Part shown: in pieces, positions 36,001 to 43,726 of the stretch
How positions within the stretch are numbered: position 1 is the first letter of the stretch
Layout: every line of letters begins with the position of its first letter
Source of the DNA: Dermatemys mawii
Lineage: Eukaryota; Chordata; Testudines; Dermatemydidae
DNA: 64,000 nt
Assembly (NCBI GenBank): GCA_007922305.1
Contig: ML677366.1
Location: 14,914,783-14,978,782 of the forward strand
Direction: 5' to 3'
Notes under the pieces: model-generated
What the model was told of the DNA's origin: nothing
Database searches by the model: none
Seen by the model: only the letters and a program-made list of their open reading frames with translations
Made by a program: the position numbers and the translations under genes

Positions 36001-39000
36001 GAAGAAAGGAAATTCAGATAGCAACACACAGGCAGATCAAAGTTCCATCGACCTCCAGAATGTTTCTGGCAAAGAACGGGGCTCCAATATATCCCGGGCC
36101 TCACCCAGAGGATCATCAATAAAGCAGAGAATAAACTCCTTTGAAACCTTCAGTACTCCTCAGTCACCTGAAAAAGGAAACAGAAAACCCAGCCCAAAAC
36201 CTTCAGCCTGGAAAGAAAATTCTCCCAGCCCAAAGCCATCAGTCTGGAAAGAAAATTCTCCCAGCCCAAAGCCATCAGTCAGGAAAGAAAACTCTCCCAG
36301 TCCAAAAGAGCCAGAATCACCTGTAGTACATTTAAACCAAGCCACTTATAATGAAGGTTCTGATAACAGCCAACTACAATCAACTCCATCTTTGGTTACA
36401 GTCGAGGCTCTGAGCCTAAGTAGGTCCTGCTCTCCCAAACAGGCCCCCACATCTAGTCCAAAGAGAAGCAACAGCACAAGTTCTGAAATTTCCTTGGATT
36501 TACTATCTTCACAAGCCACTGAACTGCACTGTCCAGTAGCAAAAGCACAGAGCCAAAGAACACGAAGCTTCCCCCTTACTGCTAGCCAGTCTTGTGAGAT
36601 GAAGATGACAAATGATGAAAAATACAGCAAAATCTATTCCATCAGCAATCAAGTGTCATCTGCTTTAATGAAATCTTTGCTTTGCCTTCCTCAGTCTCCA
36701 CTCTTTTCTGGGAACAATCCATGGAGCACATTGGAAGCATCACCTCAGGCCTCCATGGAAGAGAATGGGACCCCTCCCTCATCTACGAGCGAGAGTCATC
36801 ATTCAGACACTGGATTTTCCCTTAAGTAAGATACCATATTAAAGTTCATTTTTGCAAAGCAGTTCTGGTAAATAGACTAGCTCCTCCCCCTCCCCACACA
36901 CTGCACAAAGCATTTTGTCTGTACCTCACACAATGTAACTAGGAGTATAGGTTGCTTAGAGCATAGACAGAGTTAACAACTCCTCAGAGGAATGTAAAAG
37001 ATCAGTTGAATGCATGCTGCCATTGATAAAAACAGATTTTTAAGCTTTTATGCTGCCAGCTTCTTTGCACTACAGAACAATATCTCTAGGTTCTCAATGG
37101 TTTGGAGCCAGAAGAATGGATCCAATACTGCTAATCCCAATATTGAGGCATTTGCAAGTGTAAGTCCATACAGCTGCTCCTACCCCTTTATATCAATGCT
37201 ACCAATTTGCCAACAGGCCAAATTCTGCTGTTATATTAGTGCACTGATTGTCTTTTTTTGATCATTAAAGAAGGTCTGACTGCTGCTACATCAGATGAAG
37301 TAGCCAGCATGTGTTCCATACCTTCCGCAAAACAATGCATTACACCTCCCCAGAGAGGTCTTGCCTCTTATAAGGATTTGCCCTGCTCAGGTTATCAACA
37401 TTAGATTTTTTTTAACAACAAATTTTCCTACTATTTTATATCTACCCAAGTGAGGAATCTAGAGAAGAATAGCTAAATAAACTAGAATTAATATGTTGGG
37501 GAAGTTATTTGAAAAGCAGGCCATGAACCTCCCAAACCTTGCCTCATGTTCTCCAAGGGTGTCCCAGTATGTAATTCAAAATATATTAAAAAGAAAACAA
37601 TTCAGTCTAGTCTGTTTTGCAGACATGCCCTCTGTGCAGCTAGTTTGATATGACAGTGCCATTAAATAAAGAGGGAGAGGCTATCTGATTAACAGTTTTT
37701 TGCAAAAGTTATAGTTTGTAATGAATTAATGTGATGGATAGGGTGACCAAATATCCCAATTTTATAGGGAAAGTCTCAATTTTGGGATCTTTTTCTTATA
37801 TAGACTCCTATTACCCTCCACCCTCTATCTCCACTTTTCACACTTGCTGTTTGGTCACCCTAGTCATGGGCCTTGGGTTACGGTTTGGATAAGCATCTGC
37901 ACTCTCAAGTACTTATTTGAGCCTTTTGTAACTGCAAAAGTAGAATGGGTATTTCCTAGCTCAAATTTGAAACACAGTGAAAACAACCTCTCTCACAAGA
38001 GTGTGGTGCTTTTGCTATTCGGTTCCAATCCCAGGTATAACTGGGATGTCCGGAGTCATGTTAAAAAAGGAAAAAAAAAGTTATCTGAACTTTTTTCCAA
38101 TGCTCAGAGAAGGTTCAATTTGAGTTGGAGCAAAGTTTCAAGATGGTTTTTACTCCTTTATGTGAATGCTTACACAAGCGTGTCACCACTGAGGCATGGG
38201 GTGACTTGACAGCAAGTGTGAAAAATCAGGACAGGGAGTGGAGGGTAATAGGTGCTTATATAAGACAAAGTCCCAAATATCGGGACTGTCCCTATAAAAT
38301 CAGTACATCTGGTAACCCTACTGAGGCAGCAGTCCTGCCACCTCTTGGTATGTTATACAGTAAGCATCACTGGGAACAAATAGAGACCACTTGGCCCATT
38401 ACCAGTTAAACTCTAGTATGATCAAAAGATGAAGATTCCAGAATTGCCTGTTCTGTGCCATTGTGTGGAAGCTGTTATTGTAAATGAATGTTTCTTTTTT
38501 CCCTTTTCAAAATGGGAAAGTCTCTCTGAACTGAGAGCCTACACTGTGAGTTTAACAGACAGAGGGGAAGAGGAAGAGAAACAGGAACAATGCTCATCTC
38601 AAGCATCTGGTGTGTCCGGACAGTCAGTCATCTCTCTGCTTTCCCCTGAAGAATTAAAGAAGCTTATAGAAGAAGTAAAATCACTAGATGAGGCTACCTT
38701 AAAGGTAAGTTATTCTCAAAGAATAGTGTTTAATTTTTGCTATGTGAAATTCTCACAAATACAACACCATTATCAATATGTAATAGTAATGCTCAGTTTT
38801 TTCAGCCATAAATTTCAAATCACTTTACAAAGATGGCTAAGAATTATCAGCCTGATTTTACAGATGCGATAACGGAGGTGCAGAGGGGGCAAAACCAATA
38901 TTTTCAAACGTATGCATCCATTTTAGGTACCCAACTAGAGATACCTTAAAGAGGCCTGATTTTCAGAGTCAGCGAACACCCATTTGACTCAACAGGAGTT

Positions 39001-42000
39001 GTGGGAGCTCAGAAGAGCTGAAAATCAGGCCTTAATTGTCTCTAGTTTGGACAATCAAGAGCAGTGGACATTTTTGAAGATTTTGGTCTAAATGGCTTGG
39101 TCAAGATCGTATAATCAGAGGAAGATCAGAGAATAAAATCCATGCGTTCTCACTCTTAGTTCAATGGCCTGTCCACCAACCTATGCATCCAGCTACAGGA
39201 AAGCACATTGTTATGAGACAAGTGAAAATCAATTAATCAGTTTCTCTTAAGAAAAAGTGTTATACCTGAATCCTTAAGAACACTGTTTTATATGCTACTA
39301 AAAAAAGGAATTTTCCCTTATATTAACTGTAATCTAAAAGGGTAACAGACTGAAACAACTCATTCCAGGCTATTGTTACAATTAAAACTTTAACAAAATG
39401 TGAATTAAAGATAGCAACCAGGCTTAGAAGTAATTTTTGAGTCACAGACCATTCATTATTCATTGAGTAGGACGAGTTATAGATAACAAAAGTTTTTCCC
39501 TCAGAGTTTGAAGATCATACATAGTTCTCACCATTGAGCCAATGACATTTTTTGTCTATTTCAGTATTAATCAGTGATCTTTAATATATTGTAATTTATA
39601 GCACATTCACTGAAGCAGCACAACTTTTAGACAAAAACTCATTCATAAGAAATCATTCCAAGGTGAAGTTAGCCCATTAAATAAAAACAAAAAAATAAAA
39701 ATAAAAAACACAGAGTTTGTCTTAGCCATCTAAGTGCCACTACAGAATACACAGCAGATACAGGAGAAAATATACAGTTCTTCTAGTAGTCTGGAATTAT
39801 AGTGGGATGTATCTAAAATTATTTTATTTTTCTGTGTTTAGCAATTTGATGATATTCAGGTTACAATTTTGCATAAAGAAGAAGATGCTGGTCTTGGATT
39901 CAGCCTGGCAGGAGGAATCGATCTAGAAAACAAAGTTGTTACTGTAAGTAGCATCACTCTCATAAATACTCCCAAAATAAGCATTGAATCTAAAAAAAGG
40001 TGGCAGAAAAAATGGAATGGGTTGAAAAAAGAACATCAAAAATGGAAAAAGTTTGGAAGCTAAGACCTATGAGAACAGATTAAAGAAACTGGGCAAGTTC
40101 AAGGCTAGGGAAAATAAGAATATAGTGGGAATGATAAGTCTATACAGAAGGAAATATTAAAGAATTAGAGCTGGCCAATGTAGTTTCAACTGGAAAATGT
40201 TCTCTCTCTCTCTCTCTCTCTCTCAAAAAAGGGGGTTCATCAAAAATGAAAACTTTCTGCAGAAAAATAATACAAATGGAAAATTTTGAAACAAAATTTT
40301 AATTTTGAATTGAAGTTCTGTCATTTCATTTCCGTTTTCAGTTTTTTTTCCAGATTTTTGGGTTTTCCACCTTTTTGTCACCTCATGCAAACAAATAAAC
40401 AATATCTAGGTGCCCTCCATGTTTTCCTTTTACTTTTCCTATTCTGTACAGTAACAAAAAGAAAAATGGAATTAATTTCGCCACTCCAATTTTTCAGAAC
40501 TTCCTTTTTTAAAAATGTAGCTCCTTAAAAGTACTCAGCAACCCTACATAAGCAGCATAGGGCAGGAAATGGAAAAGAATATCTAAATGAGGATGTATGG
40601 TGGCAGAAGATAATTAGCAAATTAGAATGGAATGATGCCAGAAACCTGGGATTAGCATGCCTATTTTAAGTGCAACGGGATATTTAATATTCAGTAGTGA
40701 TCAAGTCCTTCAGGAGCACTATACTTACTGCAGCACAGATTCAGCATGGACTTTAGTCACCTACTAAATAACCAATACCTCTTTTCAGACTCCTGACTCT
40801 CTCTCTCTTTTTTTAAGTCAAAGGCACAGGTTCAAGACAAGATGACTGACTTGGTTAGACTCTGGGAAATCTGATGGCTGATAGTATAAGGTGGTACAAG
40901 CTTACAAGCTATCCAGTATCTCCTGTAGCTTAATAGGCTTTTATCTCAACAGTTACAATCCATGATCCTTAAAAAGCAGCTTTCTTTCTTGCTAAGAAAT
41001 GAAAATGTGTCACATTTAAACTTTACTGTGAGATTTAGTCACGTCTTCTCTTTTTTTGTGGCGGCTGGGGTCTCTAATAGGTTCACAGAGTATTTCCTAA
41101 TGGACTAGCATCTCAGGAAGGAACTATCCAGAAAGGAGATGAAGTCTTATCCATTAATGGAAAGTCTCTTAAAGGTGCCACTCACAACGATGCCTTGACA
41201 ATCATGCGCCAGGCTCGACCACCAAGGCAAGCTGTCGTAGTGACTAAAAAAGCTAAAGAGGAAGAAAAAAGTCTTACTGTTTCAGTTGACTCTACTACGT
41301 ATTCTACAGAAAGTGAAACCTCAACAGAAGCTAGTGAGTACTTTACACCTCCATTAAACCACATCCACTGCCTATTTAGATATTTATATACCTCCCTGTT
41401 CTCACCACCACAGAATCCTTGCTCTTTACAAAGGGTTGATGGGATTTAGCTAGACAAATCTTGGAGTTGTGATTAAAAGTTGTACAATTGTTTAAAAATC
41501 TGGGAAGTAGGCTTTAAACAACCTGTTACTCAGCTGATACTGCTTTCTGCTGTCCTAAGTCCCAGTCCTGCAAAATCTATTAGCCGGATCAAGATTTTAG
41601 GTGTATATATAAATAATTATAAAATTATGGATTGAAATCTATGCAGCCTTCAGTATAAATCAGAGCTGCAATTTTGTAACATTAAATATTGACAATTTCA
41701 TGCAAAACAACACATGCTCTTTTATTCTGAATAATTATATGGTAGATGCTAATTTGGGACTCAGCTGCGTATGATCAAAAAATCAATTAATATTGGTGGA
41801 GGAAGGGTATGGTGGGAAAATGCAATCAATAAAGATATTATAAATATGTTTGTTTTACTAAGAAGTTATAGATACATGTTACATAATTCACTAAACTGCA
41901 CCAAAAAAAAAAAATTCAGATAATGTCAAGCATAGTTAACAGGATGAACTGCATGTGTAATGACTACTCATGTGAGTAGTAATTAACTTTCATTTCAAGC

Positions 42001-43474
42001 CCCTAAAAGCTCCTGTGTTGTGAAAAATATTTTATTTGAAAGGATACTTTCTCCAGATTACCTAAATCATACTCTGGCCTCTAACACACCAGCTGGCTAT
42101 ATTCAAAACATATGGAGGACATACAGTTTTGTAGAATCATCTTTGTTCTTAGGATTTTTTTCAGAAATCAGACCTTTGTAATCATATTTACATACCCAAA
42201 AAAACCCATTACTGGCTGTTTAGATAATATTAGTTTTAATATTACCATCAGGTCAGTTGTACTGAACACTTAATTTTGTAATATATACAGTATATAGAAA
42301 TGTTAATGTGTTGCTAGCATTTTTATGTAATTCAAGCAAATGCCATTTATATTAAATCCAACCTTTTCATTCGGCTCAGATTTCAATTCACTAAAAATAC
42401 ATCCTCCCCCCCATAACCCACTGTAGGAGCAATTAACTCTAAGGTGACCAAAAAGATGAAGAAAATTGTCATTTTCTGCCTTATTTTGCTCTATCATTTA
42501 CTTGCCTATACAAAATTAAACAAACAAAAACTCATTCTTTGTTCAGATGGTCTCACTTTTCAGAATATTTTCCCCTCCTGATACCATTCTATTGTTTTCC
42601 AGCAACTGAAGATACAGTCTGCACAGTAACTCTGGAAAAGACACCTGCTGGTTTAGGATTCAGTCTGGAAGGAGGGAAAGGCTCCATCCATGGAGATAAA
42701 CCCATCATAATCAACAGGATTTTTAAAGGTAGAGGTGTTTAAACACTCTCTCTATTTTACAGGGTGTGGGGGCGGGGAGGGTCAGATCCTCATCTCCGGT
42801 AAACTGGAGTAGTTCCATTGACTGATCTACACCAGATGAGGATCCAGGCCATGCTAATTTTTATTTAAATTGCAGCATTACATTTCATTGTGAGGGATGA
42901 ACTCCTTGCTCTGTAATTAGACCAGCCGCGTTTTATACCATTTATACAGAAACACACTTCTTCTTTTGCAAGGAAATGGCAACATTTACAAGTTAGCAGA
43001 AAGGTCTGAAATCCATTTGAGGGCTTCCGAAGATGCAGAGTGTGCTTTTGCTATACCTCCTGGAAATGAAAAGAGGGGGCACTTGTTCACAGTGTTTTTC
43101 AATAGTTTGGAGGTCTCTGTATTTGCACTGTGGCAAATACTTGATTCTCCATTTGTGCATCAGATGTGCACATTTTCCATTTCACGTCCTAGTACAGCTA
43201 TCCATAATTACAACAACAAAGATTTCCCCAGACAAAGGAACTGAAGTAAATTCATTGTCTCCCCACAGGAGTTGCATCAGAACAAAGCAGCACAGTTCAG
43301 CCTGGTGATGAGCTATTGCAAGTGCACACAACTGTTATGCAAGGACTCACACGTTTTGAAGCTTGGAATATCATCAAGGCATTACCTGATGGGCCCATCA
43401 CTGCTATCATCAAGAGGAAAAATCCAAGTTCTGTTACCACCAAATCATCTGAAACTTTGCAAGGAGAAGAATGA
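5790..43474 (+). CDS. IL16: IL16, pro-interleukin-16, 21-exon gene model
   Basis: IL16 encodes a cytosolic multi-PDZ scaffold; in mammals its C-terminal fragment is released by caspase-3 and acts outside cells as a CD4-binding chemoattractant. I joined 21 exons by GT/AG sites, continuous reading frame and resemblance to human IL16 as I know it. Total is 4,485 nt, a multiple of three: 1,494 residues plus TGA, against 1,332 in human. PDZ domains lie near residues 104-193 (extra), 352-440, 490-580, 1270-1355 and 1388-1475. Carboxylate loops read GLGI, GLGF, GLGI, GLGF, GLGF; the helix-B first residues are K, H, N, H, R. Long proline- and serine-rich linkers separate PDZ 3 (of five) from PDZ 4. 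The gene ends convergent with STARD5. 5' non-coding exons and the promoter of the long form are not identified. Confidence 0.95.
6099..11554. other. IL16 intron 1
   Basis: No exon supported. Open frames such as 6504-6827 and 7315-7779 have no recognisable domain or splice context. Contains a palindromic repeat (8678-8752), a CA-GGG-type ancient repeat (10195-10290) and the left arm of a long inverted repeat (10913-11022). Confidence 0.55.
10913..11022 (+). repeat. Left arm of a 110-bp inverted repeat flanking IL16 exon 2
   Basis: Runs from AGCATTGCATAAAGCCAAGG to ATCTCTCACACTTTCTCT. Its reverse complement is at 12081-12191 with two substitutions and one 1-base indel. The arms are 1,058 bp apart and enclose exon 2 of IL16. 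Confidence 0.9.
11555..11691 (+). CDS. IL16: IL16 exon 2, first half of an extra PDZ domain
   Basis: Acceptor AACCAG|GAC and donor CACAG|GTACTT. Encodes [19 protein letters not shown] and on to [15 protein letters not shown]. This resembles PDZ2 of PDZD2 (GRIWKMELL...[10 protein letters not shown], then GGAAHR) far more than any human IL16 domain. Phase 0 in, phase 2 out. It is bracketed by the inverted repeat arms at 10913-11022 and 12081-12191. Confidence 0.85.
11910..12010 (-). mobile_element. CR1-like LINE 3' fragment
   Basis: AGCATAGAATCACAGAGGTG then AGGATTGGAAGGACTGGAA resembles the reverse complement of the CR1 3' tail (CATAGAATCATAGA...GGTTGGAAGGGACC). Heavily eroded and short. It sits between the two inverted repeat arms. 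Confidence 0.6.
12081..12191 (-). repeat. Right arm of the inverted repeat flanking IL16 exon 2
   Basis: Runs from AGAGAAAGGGTGAGAGATTG to CTTTATGCAATGCT. It is the inverted partner of 10913-11022, about 97% identical, and lies in intron 2. Confidence 0.9.
12483..12615 (+). CDS. IL16: IL16 exon 3, second half of the extra PDZ domain
   Basis: Acceptor TTTTTTAAAG|G, donor AAG|GTAAGT. Encodes [18 protein letters not shown] then [19 protein letters not shown], ending VIANK. PDZD2 PDZ2 reads DGRLSLGDELLVINGHLL at the same place. The helix-B first residue is Lys instead of the class I His. Exons 2+3 total 270 nt, so they form a phase 0-0 cassette of exactly 90 codons. Confidence 0.87.
12616..14216. 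other. IL16 intron 3
   Basis: Holds an A-rich run (13265-13294), an inverted-repeat-type element ending GTGTAGACAAGCCCC (about 13440-13660) and an ancient repeat fragment GTGGTAGCACCCAACAGCC (13995-14065). No exon seen. Confidence 0.5.
14217..14366 (+). CDS. IL16: IL16 exon 4, linker after the extra PDZ
   Basis: Fifty codons, phase 0 on both sides. The acceptor follows the pyrimidine tract ending TTCTAAAG; the donor is CAAGAA|GTAAGT. Encodes [20 protein letters not shown] then an acidic, serine-containing stretch. In PDZD2 the residues after PDZ2 also begin with a K|ENS boundary, which supports this exon. I know no counterpart in human IL16. No conserved domain is visible. Confidence 0.7.
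15063..15171 (+). CDS. IL16: IL16 exon 5
   Basis: Acceptor CTCTTTTCAG|GAA, donor ACCA|GTAAGT. Encodes [15 protein letters not shown] and ends QRTRSNST. Human IL16 has ESSTASSREKPGKLE and QRARSNSTS at the same place, directly after its first coding exon. The motif RxRSNST is a likely basophilic-kinase / 14-3-3-type site (inference). Confidence 0.9.
15172..18103. other. IL16 intron 5
   Basis: No exon or recognised repeat of note, apart from a short CA run followed by TGTGTGT (15738-15760). Confidence 0.4.
18104..18246 (+). CDS. IL16: IL16 exon 6
   Basis: Acceptor CTCCTGTAG|GT, donor CCG|GTAAGT. Encodes [19 protein letters not shown] and [13 protein letters not shown], nearly identical to the human linker before PDZ1. 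Phase 1 in, phase 0 out. Confidence 0.93.
18247..19883. other. IL16 intron 6
   Basis: Nothing recognised. Overlapping open frames around 18.2-18.8 kb on both strands lack splice context or homology. Confidence 0.4.
19884..19994 (+). CDS. IL16: IL16 exon 7, start of PDZ 2 of 5
   Basis: Acceptor CTCTTTGCAG|GCT, donor GAAG|GTGAGA. Encodes [12 protein letters not shown], then [16 protein letters not shown], the first strand of the domain that is PDZ1 in human. Both phases 0. Confidence 0.93.
21371..22486 (+). mobile_element. Inverted-repeat element with C-rich interior
   Basis: The left end CTGGGGGAATTCTGTGCC and right end (reverse complement CTGAGGGAACTCTGCAACAC) are imperfect inverted copies. 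The interior holds degenerate CCCATCCCCATGTGTCCC tandem text (21880-22160). The first about 80 bp recur inverted at 49931-50025. Family not named. Confidence 0.55.
22495..22650 (+). repeat. MIR-type SINE
   Basis: CCATTTTATGGGTGGGGAAA, TTGAGGCAAGAGAGGTTAAA, TGACTCACCCAAAGCCACAT and GTGGCAGAGTCAGGA follow the MIR core order. Confidence 0.7.
22830..22944 (+). CDS. IL16: IL16 exon 8, PDZ core with GLGF loop
   Basis: Acceptor ATAATTTAG|GGG, donor GAAG|GTAGGA. Encodes [20 protein letters not shown] and then [18 protein letters not shown], almost the human sequence. Phase 0 in, phase 1 out. Confidence 0.95.
23228..23507. mobile_element. Inverted-repeat transposon, copy A
   Basis: Ends CTCAGGCCAGGCCTACACTG and TGTAGATTTACCCTCAG are inverted copies. 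The interior (ACGCAACTTCAGCTAC, TTGACTTACCTGGGTGTCCT, GATTGATTTATCG) matches the element at 44262-44518. Common in turtle genomes as I remember them. Confidence 0.7.
23651..24530. mobile_element. Nested inverted-repeat transposons
   Basis: Outer ends CAGTATTGCCAACCTC and GAGTTGGCAATACTG are inverted copies. Further GTTGGCAAC ends at 24208 and 24442 and a hAT-type end ACAAGTTTGAGACCCCTGG (24418-24436) show later insertions inside. No transposase frame seen. Confidence 0.55.
24838..24911 (+). CDS. IL16: IL16 exon 9, PDZ helix B
   Basis: Acceptor AAAACAG|GT, donor TTCAAG|GTTACG (weak beyond GT). Encodes [20 protein letters not shown] then QKFK. The His of LTHYDAL is the class I ligand-selecting position. 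It is followed by an intron of only 87 bp. Confidence 0.93.
24999..25215 (+). CDS. IL16: IL16 exon 10, end of PDZ and Ser-rich linker
   Basis: Acceptor TTTCTTTCTAG|CAG, donor AAAG|GTAAGT. Encodes [18 protein letters not shown], then a serine-rich linker, then [11 protein letters not shown], the first strand of the next PDZ. Phase 0 in, phase 1 out. Confidence 0.94.
25664..25788. mobile_element. GGGTGACC MITE, copy 1
   Basis: TAGGATGACCAGACAGGAAG ... CATCTAGTCACCCTA with the shared interior AAGAAAAAGACCCCAAAA. First of four copies in the window. Confidence 0.8.
25987..26107. mobile_element. GGGTGACC MITE, copy 2
   Basis: TGGGTGACCAGACAGCAAGT ... GACATCTGGTCACCCTA, same orientation as copy 1 and about 200 bp from it. 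Confidence 0.85.
26473..26590 (+). CDS. IL16: IL16 exon 11, PDZ 3 of 5, first half
   Basis: Acceptor CCCTTTCAG|AA, donor CTCAG|GTATGG. Encodes [20 protein letters not shown] then [19 protein letters not shown], close to human PDZ2. Confidence 0.95.
26591..28081. other. IL16 intron 11, with a hairpin repeat
   Basis: No exon seen. Contains inverted arms 27575-27599 and 27626-27650 (GAGACAAAGCGGGTGAGG and its reverse complement), apparently a head-to-head duplication within an interspersed repeat starting GTTGTTGGTCCCAGGA. Confidence 0.5.
28082..28214 (+). CDS. IL16: IL16 exon 12, PDZ 3 of 5, second half
   Basis: Acceptor CCCTTTGTAG|GTG, donor CACAG|GTAGCA. Encodes [20 protein letters not shown], then [10 protein letters not shown] and ISRHPDPQ, as in human. 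Asn occupies the helix-B first position. Confidence 0.95.
29094..29181 (+). CDS. IL16: IL16 exon 13
   Basis: Acceptor ATTTTATAG|GTA, donor GAAG|GTAAGG. Encodes [20 protein letters not shown] then RERQQWNTE, matching the short charged helix after human PDZ2. Phase 0 in, phase 1 out. Confidence 0.93.
29358..29622. mobile_element. Inverted-repeat transposon
   Basis: Ends ATGATATGTCTACACCGCA and ACTATAGACATACCCC are inverted copies; the interior repeats GTGTGGATGGTGCAGC-type text. No coding frame. Confidence 0.6.
30736..31214 (+). CDS. IL16: IL16 exon 14, linker with SH3-type proline motif
   Basis: Acceptor GATACAG|GT, donor GTTCAG|GTGAGG. Starts [12 protein letters not shown]; includes RSSSDSSY and [20 protein letters not shown], all shared with human. 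The KPKPPPRKY stretch fits an SH3-binding motif (inference). Disordered, serine-rich. Residues 613-772. Confidence 0.95.
31215..33411. other. IL16 intron 14, left part
   Basis: No supported exon. A fragment ending GTAGACAAGGCCTAAA (31771-31788) is another end of the CTTAGGCC-type transposon family. 32740-32880 resembles an ancient SINE. The rest is not recognised. Confidence 0.45.
33420..33646. mobile_element. hAT-type MITE with target-site duplication
   Basis: Termini CAGTGGTCGTCAAACT and AGTTTGAAGACTCCTG are inverted copies. Flanks AGTTATGT and AGTTACAT are an 8-bp duplication with two differences. Interior GC-rich, non-coding. Confidence 0.8.
33658..33790 (+). repeat. Interspersed repeat (GAGTCCTTGTGGCACC family)
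   Basis: CTGAGGAGTCCTTGTGGCAC, CTTAGAGACTAACACATTTA, GTTTTCGTGGGCTAGGACCC, ACTTCATCAGATGCATAG: a sequence I remember as very common in turtle genomes. Class uncertain. Confidence 0.6.
34410..34548 (+). CDS. IL16: IL16 exon 15, variable linker
   Basis: Acceptor TTATTCCACAG|GAA, donor CCCAG|GTAGGT. Encodes [20 protein letters not shown] and a polar linker. Human IL16 has a similarly placed but poorly conserved segment (QEARELLPLLL). Its phase 0 start fits the exon 14 donor directly. Confidence 0.82.
35497..35547 (+). promoter_or_regulatory. Short upstream ORF with YY1-like ATG context
   Basis: A 16-codon ORF ([16 protein letters not shown]) ends four bases before ATG 35552. Its start lies in CAAGATGGCTGC, close to the YY1 consensus AAGATGGCGGC that is common at TATA-less promoters. 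It matters only if a transcript begins upstream in this intron. Confidence 0.25.
35552..35666 (+). other. IL16: Open 5' extension of IL16 exon 16, possible short-isoform start
   Basis: The intron sequence before exon 16 is open in the exon's frame from ATG 35552, adding [20 protein letters not shown] and further residues with four in-frame ATGs in all. If transcription starts in this intron, as it does for the short human precursor, translation could begin here. Context of ATG 35552 is middling (C at -3, G at +4). This is inference only. Confidence 0.35.
35667..36825 (+). CDS. IL16: IL16 exon 16, long disordered central exon
   Basis: Acceptor CTACAACACAG|GG, donor CTTAA|GTAAGA. At 1,159 nt it is the largest exon (residues 819-1204). 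It includes [62 protein letters not shown] and [11 protein letters not shown], all conserved with human. A 12-residue unit [12 protein letters not shown] is repeated in tandem. The methionine that starts the human short precursor is valine here (GTA, residue in R-V-DYS). Confidence 0.95.
36188..36307 (+). repeat. 36-bp coding tandem repeat in IL16 exon 16
   Basis: Three units of 36 bp and one partial unit encode PSPKPS(A/V)(W/R)KENS three times, then PSPKE. Unit-to-unit differences are few and mostly in third codon positions. Confidence 0.9.
37740..37861. mobile_element. GGGTGACC MITE, copy 3 (inverted)
   Basis: AGGGTGACCAAATATCCCAA ... GCTGTTTGGTCACCCT; opposite orientation to the other three copies. 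Confidence 0.85.
38197..38320. mobile_element. GGGTGACC MITE, copy 4, with perfect 8-bp duplication
   Basis: TGGGGTGACTTGACAGCAAG ... GTACATCTGGTAACCCTA. Flanked on both sides by CTGAGGCA, an exact 8-bp target-site duplication, the length typical of hAT elements. Confidence 0.88.
38521..38704 (+). CDS. IL16: IL16 exon 17
   Basis: Acceptor ATGGGAAAG|TCT, donor TTAAAG|GTAAGT. Encodes [19 protein letters not shown] then [20 protein letters not shown], matching the human segment before PDZ3. Phase 2 in, 0 out. Confidence 0.95.
38800..39185 (+). repeat. MIR-type SINE split by a palindromic insertion
   Basis: The left part (AATCACTTTACAAAGATGGC, TGATTTTACAGATGCGATAA) and right part (GCTTGGTCAAGATCGTATAA) fit MIR. 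Between them, about 38895-39080, sits an element with inverted words GGCCTGATTTTCAG and CTGAAAATCAGGCC. Confidence 0.6.
39842..39943 (+). CDS. IL16: IL16 exon 18, PDZ 4 of 5, start
   Basis: Acceptor TGTGTTTAG|CAA, donor GTTACT|GTAAGT. Encodes [20 protein letters not shown] then [14 protein letters not shown]. Both phases 0. Confidence 0.96.
40201..40224. repeat. (TC)12 microsatellite
   Basis: Twelve TC units within an AT-rich interspersed repeat in IL16 intron 18. Confidence 0.95.
41081..41333 (+). CDS. IL16: IL16 exon 19, PDZ 4 end and caspase-site linker
   Basis: Acceptor TCTAATAG|GTT, donor GCTA|GTGAGT. Encodes [20 protein letters not shown], ...[16 protein letters not shown], then a K/E-rich stretch and [18 protein letters not shown]. 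The Asp at 41288-41290 aligns with the human caspase-3 cleavage Asp (SSTD|S). Confidence 0.96.
41334..42602. other. IL16 intron 19
   Basis: AT-rich; nothing recognised. It separates the caspase-site linker from the cytokine PDZ. Confidence 0.45.
42603..42728 (+). CDS. IL16: IL16 exon 20, cytokine PDZ first half
   Basis: Acceptor TGTTTTCCAG|CA, donor AAAG|GTAGAG. Encodes [20 protein letters not shown] then [20 protein letters not shown], nearly identical to mature human IL-16. Confidence 0.97.
42781..42850. repeat. Short palindromic repeat
   Basis: Arms TCAGATCCTCATCT and CCAGATGAGGATCCAGG with a central CAGTTTACC-like turn. It is the same kind as the palindrome at 57910-58013. Confidence 0.6.
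43269..43474 (+). CDS. IL16: IL16 exon 21, cytokine PDZ end and stop
   Basis: Acceptor TCTCCCCACAG|GA; TGA at 43472-43474. Encodes [40 protein letters not shown] and a tail [20 protein letters not shown]. The Trp of FEAWNII, which blocks the peptide groove in human IL-16, is kept. The human RRKS CD4-contact motif reads KRKN. Confidence 0.96.
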
Positions 43475-43726
43475 AACTGCTGCCAGTATTAAAACAAACC
43501 AGCAAACCCATAACATTTCATTACTTAAAGCCATTTACCAACACAGCACAGATACTGTAAAAATGCAGATGATCATATTGAAAGTTTTACAGCTGTCTTT
43601 GCAACCTCAAAGCAAGTTGTCCAGAATAAGAGACGGATATAAAATGCTCACAGTTCCTTTTACAATATTCACAAGCAGATGTTGCAAATTGTAGAATGCT
43701 TAAAAAGGTCCTAATATAATGAGTGT

